Source: Rhizobium sp. Q54 (GTDB taxonomy: Bacteria > Pseudomonadota > Alphaproteobacteria > Rhizobiales > Xanthobacteraceae). Taken from it: a stretch of DNA of 46,051 nt. The stretch spans positions 1 through 46,051 of the forward strand of contig CAMAUC010000019.1 of the NCBI GenBank assembly GCA_945861265.1, read 5' to 3'. The first letter of the stretch is position 1. Every line of letters begins with the position of its first letter. Under the pieces are notes generated by a model. That model was given only the letters and a program-made list of their open reading frames with translations. It made no database searches and was not told the DNA's origin. Positions 1 to 7,896 of the stretch are shown piece by piece. The translations under genes and the position numbers were made by a program.

Positions 1-1175
1 GCGTCTTCGATCCGCGCCACGAACGGCGCGGTCTGATCGTTGGCAACCAGATCGTCGCAGAACATGCGGGCTTCCTCGCGCGCGGCCTCGACGGCGAAGC
101 GCCGCAGCAGCGCCAGCAAAGACGCCATCTCCGGATTGCGTTCGGCCTCGCAGGCCGACAGCACGCGCTCGACCATGCGGCGCTTTAGACGCGACACGCC
201 GCCCTGCTCGCCGACCAGCACGCCGTCGCGCAACGCCGCGATCGCTTCGCGGAACGCCGGATAGGCTGCGGCCGGCAATCCGGCCTTGCCGAACAACGCG
301 CGGAAGCCGGAAATATTCTTGTCGTGGATATAGCCGGTGACGCGGTCGAGCGGCATGCCGGACAATTCCGCCAGCGCTTCCTCGAACAGCACGACATTGC
401 CGGACAACAAAGCGCGCAGGATCATGCCGGCGGTGAGCTGGCCGCTGGTGCGCAGATGGCGCATCAGTTCGCCGATTTCCTCGTAAGGCGTTTCCGCGGC
501 CAGCGCCAATGTCGCCTTTTCACAGGCCTCGCGCGCGGCGTATTCGGCATGCTCCGAGCCAAGCCAATGCCGCGCGCTGACATAGCCGGCGAGCGTCTGA
601 GATAGCTTAGCCAGCAAGGTCTGGCGCGCCGCCATCGGCAGATCGGCGCGGCCGACGAGATTTTCACGGATCGGCGACAGGTGGCCGAAACGATCGACGA
701 TGCGGTCGATCGAGAATGGCGCGATGTCGGCGTCGCCGTTTTCCAGGAGCGCCAGACAGGCTTGCGCCGGACCGACTTCGGCAATGGCCGCGGCCAGCGG
801 CCGCGACAGCAGCGCGCGCCCGGCAATGGCGACCTGCGCCTCCGCATCGCCGGTGGCGAACAGATCGACCAGGTCTTCGTCGTTCAACAGAGGCGAGCGC
901 GATAAAATCGGCAGCGCGACATCGGTCTGATCGGCGGCCAGCGCGTGCACCACGATCGGCGGCGCTTTTTGCGCCGAGGCGAAAACTTCGGAAAGCGCGC
1001 CGCGTACCAGTGGCGACGGATCGTCCAGCAGCATGATCATCGCGCCTTCGGCGGCGGCGAGATCGTCCTCGGACAAATCGGAATGGAGATAGGCGCGCGC
1101 CAGGGCGGACGTTGCTTCGGCCCGCTCGCCGGCGGACGCATAGCGGATCCATTGCAGAAACTGCCGAACAATCAT
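1..1175 (-). CDS. DUF2336 domain protein, 3' part cut by the window edge
   Basis: The reading frame starts at ATG 1175-1173 and runs off the left edge without a stop, giving at least 391 residues. It begins MIVRQFLQWIRYASAGERAE and is made of alpha-helical, Ala/Leu-rich repeats with the look of the DUF2336 family, which is common in Alphaproteobacteria and often attached to sensory domains. There is no signal peptide or membrane segment in the visible part. Its molecular function is unknown. It lies downstream of and co-directional with the transglycosylase gene, separated by 169 bp. The family call rests on overall sequence character rather than a catalytic motif. The C-terminus is not visible, so an extra domain there cannot be excluded. 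Confidence 0.75.
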   Translation of the reverse strand, partial: MIVRQFLQWIRYASAGERAEATSALARAYLHSDLSEDDLAAAEGAMIMLLDDPSPLVRGALSEVFASAQKAPPIVVHALAADQTDVALPILSRSPLLNDEDLVDLFATGDAEAQVAIAGRALLSRPLAAAIAEVGPAQACLALLENGDADIAPFSIDRIVDRFGHLSPIRENLVGRADLPMAARQTLLAKLSQTLAGYVSARHWLGSEHAEYAAREACEKATLALAAETPYEEIGELMRHLRTSGQLTAGMILRALLSGNVVLFEEALAELSGMPLDRVTGYIHDKNISGFRALFGKAGLPAAAYPAFREAIAALRDGVLVGEQGGVSRLKRRMVERVLSACEAERNPEMASLLALLRRFAVEAAREEARMFCDDLVANDQTAPFVARIED

Positions 1176-1242
1176 GACACAACCAAACGCTACAACAATC
1201 GCCGTCAACAGCGGCGAACTCCAGAAGCCTAAGTCAGGACGC

Positions 1243-1257
1243 TTAACAAACCGTTCA
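1243..1257. promoter_or_regulatory. CtrA-like site, one mismatch (TTAA-N7-TTCA)
   Basis: TTAACAAACCGTTCA matches the TTAA-N7-TTAA CtrA consensus at 7 of 8 defined bases. It lies about 70 bp upstream of the DUF2336 start at 1175. A second TTAAC follows near 1271. With only one imperfect site this is a weak prediction. Confidence 0.3.
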
Positions 1258-1344
1258 CCATAGGTATTGATGAAACATTAACGACGATCGCCCGCGCGCG
1301 ACCTCGAATAAAAATGTTCGCGATGGAAAGCCGCGACGGCGACG

Positions 1345-2427
1345 TTACGCCTTGCCGCTGAAAATGCCGCGCGCGTTGGTGGCGCTGTCGGTGAACAGAT
1401 CGAGGCCGCGACCGTTGCGCGCCGCGCCCGGTCGCTGGCTCGGCTGATCCGCGCTGGACGGCGTCCACAGGCTGGCGACGGTTTGCGTGACCGGATCGTC
1501 GCCGCGATCGCTGAACATCGCCTGGAACAGCGGTTTGGCATCGGCGATGGCTTGCATCTTGCCGCGCGCATCGGCGAGCGCCTGGGTGAGGCCGGCGGTG
1601 TCCGGCGCGTCGACGGCGCGGGCCCGTGTCGGCACCTGAACGGGAGAATTGGCGGATACCGGCATGGCGGACAGGGCCATGGACGGGATGTCGGCCGCGG
1701 CCAGCCGTCCCAGTGCCGACAGGGAGGCCGGCGCGCCGGTTGAAGCAGCGGCCGCCGCCGCGACCGGATCGGCGCTGCGCGGCGTCAATCCCGCCAGAGC
1801 GACGGTGCGTGCATTATCGAACTTGCCGGTCAGCCGGGCATAGACCTGGCCGACGGTGCGGGCGCTGCCCGAACTGTCGTAGAAGATGCTGCGGTTAGCG
1901 GCGGCCGCCGACGGAAACAATTTGGCGGCATTGGTGTCCGGCTGCGAGTCGGCGGCGTTGATCATCTTGCCGGCGCCGGCGGGCCCGAGAAAATGCGCGA
2001 TGTAAAGCTCGCCCTCGGTCGGGCGGCGGCCGATCGAGCCAGTCAGCTGGAAGGCATTGGAGCGAGAGAAGGCGCCGGCCATCATCGCGCTGGCTTCCGG
2101 GTCGCTGCGCAGTTTCATGATCGCGGCGCGCGCGGTCGGGTCTTCCACGGTGTAGCGGCCGTCGGAAGTCTTGGTGATGGCGTCGGCATATTGGCCATAG
2201 CCGAGCGAAGCGCCTTCCTGCTTCACCGTGCCGAGCCAAGTCTGGTCGATAAACTGGTACAGGCCCTTGGCTGTCGAGGTCGACGCCTGCGCCGACGGAT
2301 TGAGCCCGGATTCGATCTTGGCGGTGGTCAACAGATACTGAAAGCTGATGCCGGTCGACTGCGACGCCTGCTTGATCGCCCCTGTAATCTGGGGTTGCAA
2401 ACTGCCTGAGACGGAATCGACGGCCAT
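1345..2427 (-). CDS. lytic transglycosylase (SLT domain), no signal peptide
   Basis: A 360-residue protein with an N-terminal lysozyme-like SLT domain (about residues 10-160). The catalytic Glu is E39 in AKIESGLNP, followed by the family motif AKGLYQF and an AHFLG segment. The remaining 200 residues are Ala/Ser/Pro-rich and low complexity. Members cleave peptidoglycan glycan strands. With no signal peptide, export through a flagellar or other dedicated route is possible but inferred. I chose ATG 2427 (MAVDSVSG) because GAGGG lies just upstream. An in-frame ATG 21 codons earlier would extend the protein with untypical residues and lacks support. A TATAAT hexamer sits immediately before the RBS. 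Confidence 0.85.
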   Translation of the reverse strand: MAVDSVSGSLQPQITGAIKQASQSTGISFQYLLTTAKIESGLNPSAQASTSTAKGLYQFIDQTWLGTVKQEGASLGYGQYADAITKTSDGRYTVEDPTARAAIMKLRSDPEASAMMAGAFSRSNAFQLTGSIGRRPTEGELYIAHFLGPAGAGKMINAADSQPDTNAAKLFPSAAAANRSIFYDSSGSARTVGQVYARLTGKFDNARTVALAGLTPRSADPVAAAAAASTGAPASLSALGRLAAADIPSMALSAMPVSANSPVQVPTRARAVDAPDTAGLTQALADARGKMQAIADAKPLFQAMFSDRGDDPVTQTVASLWTPSSADQPSQRPGAARNGRGLDLFTDSATNARGIFSGKA

Positions 2428-2502
2428 AAGGTTGCCCTCTATTATAGCGCGGCTGCGGCCAACAGGGCGCGAACGGACCCTGTTGACCATGGGTAGTTAT
2501 GG

Positions 2503-2517
2503 TAAACGATCCGTTAA
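2503..2517 (-). promoter_or_regulatory. CtrA-like site, one mismatch (TTAA-N7-TTTA)
   Basis: On the minus strand TTAACGGATCGTTTA matches TTAA-N7-TTAA at 7 of 8 positions. It lies about 76 bp upstream of the transglycosylase ATG (2427) and 55 bp upstream of the divergent MaoC gene. The transglycosylase is the more natural target if the site is real. Confidence 0.3.
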
Positions 2518-2571
2518 CGGTGGGCATGTCGGTCCGCTTTATGATCCGTTTTATGATTTGGAGACAGGCGA

Positions 2572-3054
2572 ATGACGGAAGCGATCCAACGGCACAAGCG
2601 CGGCGGCCTTTATTTCGAGGATATGGAGGTCGGCAAGCTTTATGAGCACCGTTACACCCGTACCGTCACGCAGATGGACAACATGCTGTTTTCCAACATG
2701 ACGCTCAATCCGCAGCCGCTGCACATCGACCGCCATTTCTGCGAGACCGAGACCGAATGGGGTCAGCCGCTGATGAACTCGCTGTTCACGCTCGGCCTGA
2801 TGATCGGCATCCAGGTTTCCGACATGACGGTCGGCACAACCATCGCCAATCTCGGCATGACCGACGTCAAATTCGGCAATCCGCTGTTCGAGGGCGACAC
2901 CGTCAACTGCACGACGACCGTCGTCAGCAAACGAGAATCGCAATCGCGGCCGAACGCCGGCATCGTCGAATTTCATCACAAGGCGTTCAAGCAGGACGGC
3001 AAGCTGGTCGCCGAATGCCACCGCAACGCCTTCATCATCAAGCGGCCGAAGTAA
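2572..3054 (+). CDS. MaoC-like (R)-specific enoyl-CoA hydratase
   Basis: A 160-residue single hotdog-fold protein of the MaoC dehydratase family, usual size for a one-domain member. Such enzymes hydrate enoyl-CoA or mesaconyl-CoA-type substrates in the cytosol. The substrate-loop residues lie around MTLNPQPLHID (residues 44-54), matching the Asn/Pro/His hydratase loop. RBS GGAGACAGGCGA directly precedes the ATG. The next gene, a CoA-ester lyase, follows after 23 bp, so the two probably form an operon acting on consecutive CoA intermediates (C-C cleavage and hydration, as in methylmalyl/citramalyl-CoA chemistry). The exact substrate cannot be read from the sequence. Confidence 0.88.
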   Translation: MTEAIQRHKRGGLYFEDMEVGKLYEHRYTRTVTQMDNMLFSNMTLNPQPLHIDRHFCETETEWGQPLMNSLFTLGLMIGIQVSDMTVGTTIANLGMTDVKFGNPLFEGDTVNCTTTVVSKRESQSRPNAGIVEFHHKAFKQDGKLVAECHRNAFIIKRPK

Positions 3055-3077
3055 GCCAACAAAGCAAGAAGAAGACC

Positions 3078-3947
3078 ATGCGCTCACTTCTGTTCGTGCC
3101 GGCCGACGCCGGTCCCAAGCTCGACAAGGCGATGGCGTCCGGCGCCGACGCCGTCATCATCGATCTGGAAGATTCGATTTCGCCGGAACGCAAAGAACAT
3201 GCGCGCGCCGCGTGTCTTGAGTATCTCAAGAGCGCGCAGCCAAAGACGCAACGCCCGCGTCTGCTGGTGCGCATCAACGGGCTTGAGACCGGCCACACCG
3301 ACGCCGATCTCGCGGCCATCGTGCCGGGCAAACCGGACGCCATTCTGTTGCCCAAAGCGGAAGGCGGCGCAAGCCTTGTCCATCTCGACGCCAAGCTGAC
3401 CGCGCAGGAAGCCATCGCCGGCGTCAGCGAAGGGTCGATCAAGGTGCTGGCGCAGAACGTCGAGTCATCGCTCGGCTTATTTCTGGCCGGCACATTTCGC
3501 GGCGTCTCTCCACGCCTGATCGGCATGACCTGGGGGCCGGAGGATCTATCCGCTGAACTCGGCGCCGAGGCCAACCGCGACGCGCAAGGAATTCTGACCG
3601 AGCCCTATCGCCTCGCCCGCTCGATCTGCCTGTTCAGCGCAGCGGCTGCAAAGGTGCCGGCGATCGAGACCATCTATGCCGACTTCCGCAACACCGACGG
3701 CCTGCGCCGCGAGACGATGGATTCGCGGAGAGATGGATTTACCGGACGCCTCGCCATTCATCCGGCGCAGGTGCCGGTGATCAACGAGGTCTATACGCCG
3801 AGCGCCGAACAGATCGAAAAAGCGAAAGCCGTGATCGCGGCTTTTGCGGCGCAACCCGGCGCCGGCGCGGTCGGCATCGACGGCAAGATGTACGACCGGC
3901 CGCATCTGGTAAGGGCGCAGCGGCTTATCGAAAACGCGAAAGGCTAA
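3078..3947 (+). CDS. HpcH/HpaI (CitE-like) CoA-ester lyase
   Basis: A 289-residue TIM-barrel protein of the citrate-lyase beta-subunit/malyl-CoA lyase family. It starts MRSLLFVPADAGPKLDKA. The acidic motif VIIDLEDSI (residues about 34-42) and arginine in LLVRING are the usual Mg2+/acyl-CoA site residues, and IGMTWGPEDLSAELG and AIHPAQV are family blocks near the metal and CoA site. It would catalyse reversible cleavage of a 3-hydroxyacyl-CoA (malyl-, methylmalyl- or citramalyl-CoA). Start ATG 3078 was chosen over an upstream in-frame start inside the MaoC gene because that start would overlap MaoC by about 300 bp. Co-transcribed with MaoC; convergent with hisI, whose stop is 3 bp away. Confidence 0.9.
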   Translation: MRSLLFVPADAGPKLDKAMASGADAVIIDLEDSISPERKEHARAACLEYLKSAQPKTQRPRLLVRINGLETGHTDADLAAIVPGKPDAILLPKAEGGASLVHLDAKLTAQEAIAGVSEGSIKVLAQNVESSLGLFLAGTFRGVSPRLIGMTWGPEDLSAELGAEANRDAQGILTEPYRLARSICLFSAAAAKVPAIETIYADFRNTDGLRRETMDSRRDGFTGRLAIHPAQVPVINEVYTPSAEQIEKAKAVIAAFAAQPGAGAVGIDGKMYDRPHLVRAQRLIENAKG

Positions 3948-3950
3948 GAT

Positions 3951-4394
3951 CTATTTATAAACCTTCGCCGGATCGAACGTCTTGTCGGCGTCGCGGAATT
4001 CGAGTTTGACCGCGCCCTTTTGTCCGAGCGGCGCGGCACGATAAAAGCACGAGCGGCGCCCGGTGTGACAGCCGCCGGCGCCAACCTGCTCGACCTTGAT
4101 CCACACCGCGTCCTGATCGCAGTCCACGCGCAACTCGGCGACGCGCTGGATGTGGCCGGACTGTTCGCCCTTCTTCCAGAGCTTCTTGCGCGAGCGGGAG
4201 AAGTACCAAGCTTCGCCGGTCTCGATGGTTTTCGCCAGCGCCTCGGCATTCATATGCGCGACCATCAGCACGTCACCCGACGCGATATCGGTCGCGACCG
4301 CGGTGACAAGCCCATCGGCGTCGAATTTGGGAAGAAGCGCCAAACCTTCTTCGATTTCGTTTGCTTCTTCGATGTCGTGTGAGTGCGTGGACAA
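3951..4394 (-). CDS. hisI: phosphoribosyl-AMP cyclohydrolase
   Basis: A 147-residue enzyme for the third step of histidine biosynthesis: opening the adenine ring of PR-AMP. The metal-binding and catalytic blocks are clear: [14 protein letters not shown] and the Zn-ligand block [13 protein letters not shown], plus [15 protein letters not shown]. It is the single-domain (HisI-only) form, not fused to HisE, as is usual in Alphaproteobacteria. The start is a TTG (4394-4392), supported by AGGAG seven bases upstream. An N-terminal tail rich in Glu (residues 8-16) precedes the domain. It sits 60 bp downstream of folE on the same strand. Confidence 0.95.
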   Translation of the reverse strand: MSTHSHDIEEANEIEEGLALLPKFDADGLVTAVATDIASGDVLMVAHMNAEALAKTIETGEAWYFSRSRKKLWKKGEQSGHIQRVAELRVDCDQDAVWIKVEQVGAGGCHTGRRSCFYRAAPLGQKGAVKLEFRDADKTFDPAKVYK

Positions 4395-4454
4395 GGAAAA
4401 CTCCTGAGGAATGCTTGTGGCCTTCCCCGTGACCCTGTCAGGTACGAAGGCCGC

Positions 4455-5108
4455 CTACTTCCCGCGCAGCAAAGTCATGAAGCGGACCAGCTGATTGGGG
4501 TCATTGCGGAACGTGCCGGAGAAATGCGTCGTCACCGTCTGCGCACCGAGCTTGCTCACGCCGCGGACCGACATGCACATATGCTCGGCCTCGATCATCA
4601 CCGCGACGCCGCGCGGCTTGAGAACCTCTTCGATCGCAGTCGCGATCTGCGAGGTCAGATGCTCCTGAGTCTGCAAGCGATGCGCATAGACATCGACCAG
4701 GCGCGCCAGCTTCGACAGCCCGACCACCCGCTCGGTCGGCATATAGGCGACATGCGCCTTGCCGTAGAACGGCATCATGTGGTGTTCGCAGTGCGAATTG
4801 AACTGGATGTCTTTGACCAGGACGAAGTCGTCATAGCCGCCTGTCTCGCTGAAGGTGCGGTCGAGCACCTCGGCCGGGCAGGCGCGGTAGCCTTCGTAGA
4901 TTTCCTCATAGGCGTCGATGACGCGCTTGGGCGTATCGAGCACGCCTTCGCGCGCGGCGTCGTCGCCGGCAAAGGCGATCAAGGTGCGCACGGCGGCTTC
5001 CGCATCCTCGCGCGACGGGCGCGGCGCGCTCGGCGTCGGCGCGGCCCGCACATGGTCGGACAGGCCCTGCTGGGAGAATGGCTTCACGATTGAATTCTTG
5101 GCGTCCAT
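4455..5108 (-). CDS. folE: GTP cyclohydrolase I, type IA
   Basis: A 217-residue enzyme that converts GTP to 7,8-dihydroneopterin triphosphate, the first step of tetrahydrofolate/pterin synthesis. The zinc site is visible in [12 protein letters not shown] and in [16 protein letters not shown], so this is the Zn-dependent Cys-containing type IA. The conserved blocks [19 protein letters not shown] and [10 protein letters not shown] are intact. Start ATG 5108 is supported by GGAGAGACCG upstream. A start 47 codons earlier would add an Arg-rich non-conserved tail. It is divergent from the IscU-like gene, with 263 bp between them. Confidence 0.96.
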   Translation of the reverse strand: MDAKNSIVKPFSQQGLSDHVRAAPTPSAPRPSREDAEAAVRTLIAFAGDDAAREGVLDTPKRVIDAYEEIYEGYRACPAEVLDRTFSETGGYDDFVLVKDIQFNSHCEHHMMPFYGKAHVAYMPTERVVGLSKLARLVDVYAHRLQTQEHLTSQIATAIEEVLKPRGVAVMIEAEHMCMSVRGVSKLGAQTVTTHFSGTFRNDPNQLVRFMTLLRGK

Positions 5109-5315
5109 CGGTCTCTCCGTTCGACCGGCGCTCACCCTGTGAAGGGCAACTCCGGGAGTGTCACCGGGGTGGCCGCGCCTGACGCCCTTTTGAGGCAATT
5201 TCGACGCGCATTCCATTCGGCAGGCGATTTCGGCCGGCAAAGGCCTCATTCCGCCATGCCCCCAAGTCCGCCTTTGCGAGAACCCCTTCTCGTACCGGCG
5301 GGGTGATCCCTATAT

Positions 5316-5339
5316 ATTGCTTTGTACGGACGAAGCAAT
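5316..5339 (+). promoter_or_regulatory. 10-bp-stem hairpin/operator upstream of IscU-like gene
   Basis: ATTGCTTTGT and ACGAAGCAAT pair over 10 positions (one G-T wobble) around the loop ACGG. It is preceded directly by TATATA and ends 32 bp before the ATG at 5372. This may be an operator or a leader hairpin for the Fe-S scaffold gene. It does not match an iron-control box that I recognise. Confidence 0.4.
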
Positions 5340-5371
5340 GTGCCGGATCAGGGTCGGGCGGGTCAATTTCG

Positions 5372-5818
5372 ATGCTAAATGACGTCTATAATGCCAAGAT
5401 TCTCGACCTGGCCGGCAATATCCCCCGACTCGGCCGGCTCGATCACCCCGACGCCAGCGCCACCGCGCACTCCAAGCTGTGCGGCTCGACCGTGACCATT
5501 GATCTGAAGATGGCCGATGGAAAAGTGTCGGACTTCGCCCATGACGTCAAAGCCTGCGCGCTCGGCCAGGCCTCCTCCTCGATCATGGCTCGCCATGTCG
5601 TCGGCTCTTCGCCGGATGAACTGCGATCCTTGCGCGAGACGGTGCGAAAGATGCTGAAGGAGAACGGCGCGCCGCCTTCTGGCAAATGGGCGGACATCGC
5701 GTTGCTGGAGCCGGTGCGCGACTACAAGGCGCGCCACGCCTCGACGCTGCTGACCTTCGATGCCGTGGTCAAAGCCGTCGACGAGATCGAGGCCAAACGC
5801 AAACAAGCGGCGGAATAA
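5372..5818 (+). CDS. IscU/NifU-N-like iron-sulfur scaffold, third Cys replaced
   Basis: A 148-residue protein of the IscU/SufU/NifU N-terminal fold, which assembles [2Fe-2S] clusters on conserved cysteines. Two ligand cysteines are present, C37 in SKLCGSTV and C62 in KACALGQAS. The usual third Cys (R-x-x-C-A) is replaced by His122 in KARHAST, and the Asp that normally follows the first Cys-Gly (CGD) is Ser39. This looks like a divergent alphaproteobacterial paralogue rather than the main scaffold. The start at ATG 5372 gives the usual scaffold N-terminus (LNDVYNAKILDLA). It converges with the ClpP-like gene, with one base between the stops. Confidence 0.85.
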   Translation: MLNDVYNAKILDLAGNIPRLGRLDHPDASATAHSKLCGSTVTIDLKMADGKVSDFAHDVKACALGQASSSIMARHVVGSSPDELRSLRETVRKMLKENGAPPSGKWADIALLEPVRDYKARHASTLLTFDAVVKAVDEIEAKRKQAAE

Positions 5819-5819
5819 C

Positions 5820-7190
5820 CTACTGCGCCGATGCGAGTCCGCCGGTCTTGCGCACAGCCAGGTCGGCGCGCGCGCCGATCGGTTTGGCGCAGGACGCGAT
5901 CAGCCGCGGCAGGCTCTGCTGCGCGCCGGTATTGCCGATGCGGATGGTCGTCACCAGGCCCTTTCGGCTCGTCTCGATCACCATCGAATGGCTGCCCGGG
6001 CCGGCGAATTCGCGGATCAAGCCGGCCGGCACCGCGCCCGCGGCCGTACTGACCAGTTCGCCCGGACCGTCATGACGCTGCGACGCCGTCACCACCAGCC
6101 TGGCGCGCACGCCGCCGGTGCGCAGACTGACGCTATCGGGCCTGGCCGATAGCCGCGCATCGTCGGTTATCGCGCGCCGTTCGACATAGCTGAGTTCAAA
6201 ACTGTCGGCATCGGCACCGCAGGCGACCGCCAGATCGAAGCTGCCGATCGGCTCGCCTTCGACCGTGAACGGATGCCGCCGCGCCAGCGAGGCAATGCCG
6301 CCGCGATCGACCATCGCCCAGCGCTGCTCGTTGATCGGCGTCGCGCGCAAGCCGCTGGTCATCGGCGCGGTTGGCGACGCCTGAACCGGCGGCGTCACCG
6401 CGACGGCGGCAGCAGCCGGCGCAGCCGCATCGTCGGTGGCAAGCCTGGTGCGGCGCAATTCGTCGCGCGTCATTGTGTGCAGCGGCTCCCATGGCGGAAT
6501 CCGCAGCGCCAGATCGAGCAGATCGATCGACGCACCCATCTCGGCGGTAAATTGCGCGAGGCGCCCGATGTCGCGCTGCACCAGCACGAGATCCTCCGCC
6601 GAATACGTCGCGGCTGTCGGATCGTCGCGACGATCGCCGAGCCATATCTGATGCACCATCACCCGCGCCTCGATTGGCACCGTGCGCTGCACGCCGCCGA
6701 GCAGCACGAAGGCGCACATGGATTCGCAATCGGCGCGCGGCGAGACCACCGCGGGAATGTCGGCATTCCGGCCCAAATTGTCTTTGGCGTTATCTTTGGC
6801 GAAATCCTTGGCGGCGGCCCTGCCGACCACATCGCCTTTGAAATCGACCACACGGCCGACGGTGGCCGCGAGCCGCAATTTCCGCACTTCGCGGCCGAGC
6901 GCGATGGCGCCCAGCACCGAGCCGCCATCGGAATCGAGGACCAGGATGGCATCGGTCAAATCCCGGCCCTGCATGGCCCGGGTGAAATCGCGCGCGCTGT
7001 CGGCGGTGATCGCGCCGCTGGCGGCGATGTATGTCTTGCAAGTCGCGCCGCAGCTTTCAGCCGGACCCTGGCGGCGCAGATCGAAGCGCATCGGCAGCGT
7101 GCGGTCGCCGGCCTGGGCCGGCAACGCGCCAACCAGCGCCGCAAGTAGCGCAACGACGGCGCCCAAAGCGCCAAGAAGGGAGCAACGCAT
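5820..7190 (-). CDS. exported ClpP/crotonase-fold protein (COG3904-like)
   Basis: A 456-residue protein with a clear Sec signal peptide (residues 1-27, ending AQA). Residues about 75-185 resemble the ClpP/SppA fold seen in alphaproteobacterial predicted periplasmic proteins: LVLDSDGGSVLGAI forms the oxyanion-type Gly-rich strand, Ser157 in CESMCAFVLLGG is the probable nucleophile and His180 in VMVHQIW the probable base. A Lys/Asp/Asn-rich insertion (DFAKDNAKDN) lies between them. After an Ala/Pro linker (about 260-285) comes a beta-rich C-terminal half with no recognised domain. Probable role is proteolysis in the periplasm, but substrate and activity are inferred. Confidence 0.7.
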   Translation of the reverse strand: MRCSLLGALGAVVALLAALVGALPAQAGDRTLPMRFDLRRQGPAESCGATCKTYIAASGAITADSARDFTRAMQGRDLTDAILVLDSDGGSVLGAIALGREVRKLRLAATVGRVVDFKGDVVGRAAAKDFAKDNAKDNLGRNADIPAVVSPRADCESMCAFVLLGGVQRTVPIEARVMVHQIWLGDRRDDPTAATYSAEDLVLVQRDIGRLAQFTAEMGASIDLLDLALRIPPWEPLHTMTRDELRRTRLATDDAAAPAAAAVAVTPPVQASPTAPMTSGLRATPINEQRWAMVDRGGIASLARRHPFTVEGEPIGSFDLAVACGADADSFELSYVERRAITDDARLSARPDSVSLRTGGVRARLVVTASQRHDGPGELVSTAAGAVPAGLIREFAGPGSHSMVIETSRKGLVTTIRIGNTGAQQSLPRLIASCAKPIGARADLAVRKTGGLASAQ

Positions 7191-7551
7191 TCATCCCCCT
7201 ATCAGCGCGGAAGACAAAGAATCTGTCCCAACTATGGAACGGAACTGTTTCTCGCGCGTAAAGAAGAAGCCGGACTCTGTTTATCGATATGCATTACGCA
7301 TCGAAGCGGAGATGGAACTTGCATATCAAGTCGAGCCGTCACGGCTTCAACAAACCCCCGAACATGTCGTTTTTAAAACGTTCACTGGATTCGCGTCCAG
7401 TGTAAAAAGGCTGCTGTCCCAGGCCTGTTCTGCCCTGTCTCGCGCCAGCTTCACCGAATTGGAACTTGCCGTGGAACTTTGATAAGAGACTGCGGCGCAG
7501 AGCTTTATGTATAAAATACGACACGTTCCACTTCTGGAACCCGGCGAAAGC
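7191..7551. other. 361-bp gene-poor gap, lower GC, with EcfG-like promoter and hairpins
   Basis: No confident gene. Three things stand out. GGAAC at 7236-7240 followed after 16 bp by CGTA (7257-7260) resembles an EcfG general-stress promoter (GGAAC-N16/17-CGTT), plus strand. A perfect inverted repeat, CACTGGA-TTCGCG-TCCAGTG, lies at 7383-7402 (7383 is off by at most a base). GTTCCA-CTTC-TGGAAC lies at 7525-7540, just before yidD. A plus-strand frame beginning MERNCFSRVKKK at 7234 and ending at 7482 (82 aa) is open, but its third-codon-position GC is well below that of neighbours and it has no RBS, so I do not call it. Confidence 0.4.
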
Positions 7552-7896
7552 ATGCCTGAAATTCCGTCACCGTCAAAAATTTTTGCCGCCAGTGTTGCCG
7601 GTTTGCCGCGCTTCGCCGGCCGCGCATTCGTGGCATTATACCGTTACACGCTGTCGCCGCTGATCGGTCCGCGCTGCCGCCATTTGCCGAGCTGTTCGGA
7701 ATATGCCGACGAAGCCATCGCCCGCTTCGGCCTGTGGGCCGGCTCATGGATGGCGCTGGCGCGCATTCTGCGCTGCCAGCCCTGGGGCACGCACGGACTG
7801 GATTTCGTGCCGAAGTCTTTGCCCGCCGCTGCGCGCTGGTTTACGCCGTGGCGCTACGGCCGCTGGCGCGGCACCAACGACACAGCCTCGCCGTGA
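7552..7896 (+). CDS. yidD: YidD membrane-protein insertion efficiency factor
   Basis: A 114-residue small protein with the diagnostic YidD core YRYTLSPLIGPRCRHLPSCS followed by EYADEAIARFG and LRCQPWGTHG. YidD assists YidC-dependent insertion of inner-membrane proteins and is membrane-associated through an amphipathic helix. Start ATG 7552 (MPEIPSPSK, after GGCGAAAGC) was preferred over ATG 7507 because it leaves about 17 residues before the conserved LPRFAG block, as in relatives. Its stop TGA overlaps the next ATG by one base (TGATG), so the DedA gene is probably translationally coupled. Confidence 0.93.
   Translation: MPEIPSPSKIFAASVAGLPRFAGRAFVALYRYTLSPLIGPRCRHLPSCSEYADEAIARFGLWAGSWMALARILRCQPWGTHGLDFVPKSLPAAARWFTPWRYGRWRGTNDTASP

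Noticed and set aside
1345-2490. longer start of the transglycosylase (ATG 2490)
   Set aside because: Adds an Arg-rich segment with no RBS; ATG 2427 has GAGGG upstream and gives the family N-terminus.
7234-7482. 82-aa plus-strand frame MERNCFSRVKKK
   Set aside because: No RBS and atypical codon use; only the location in a gap supports it.
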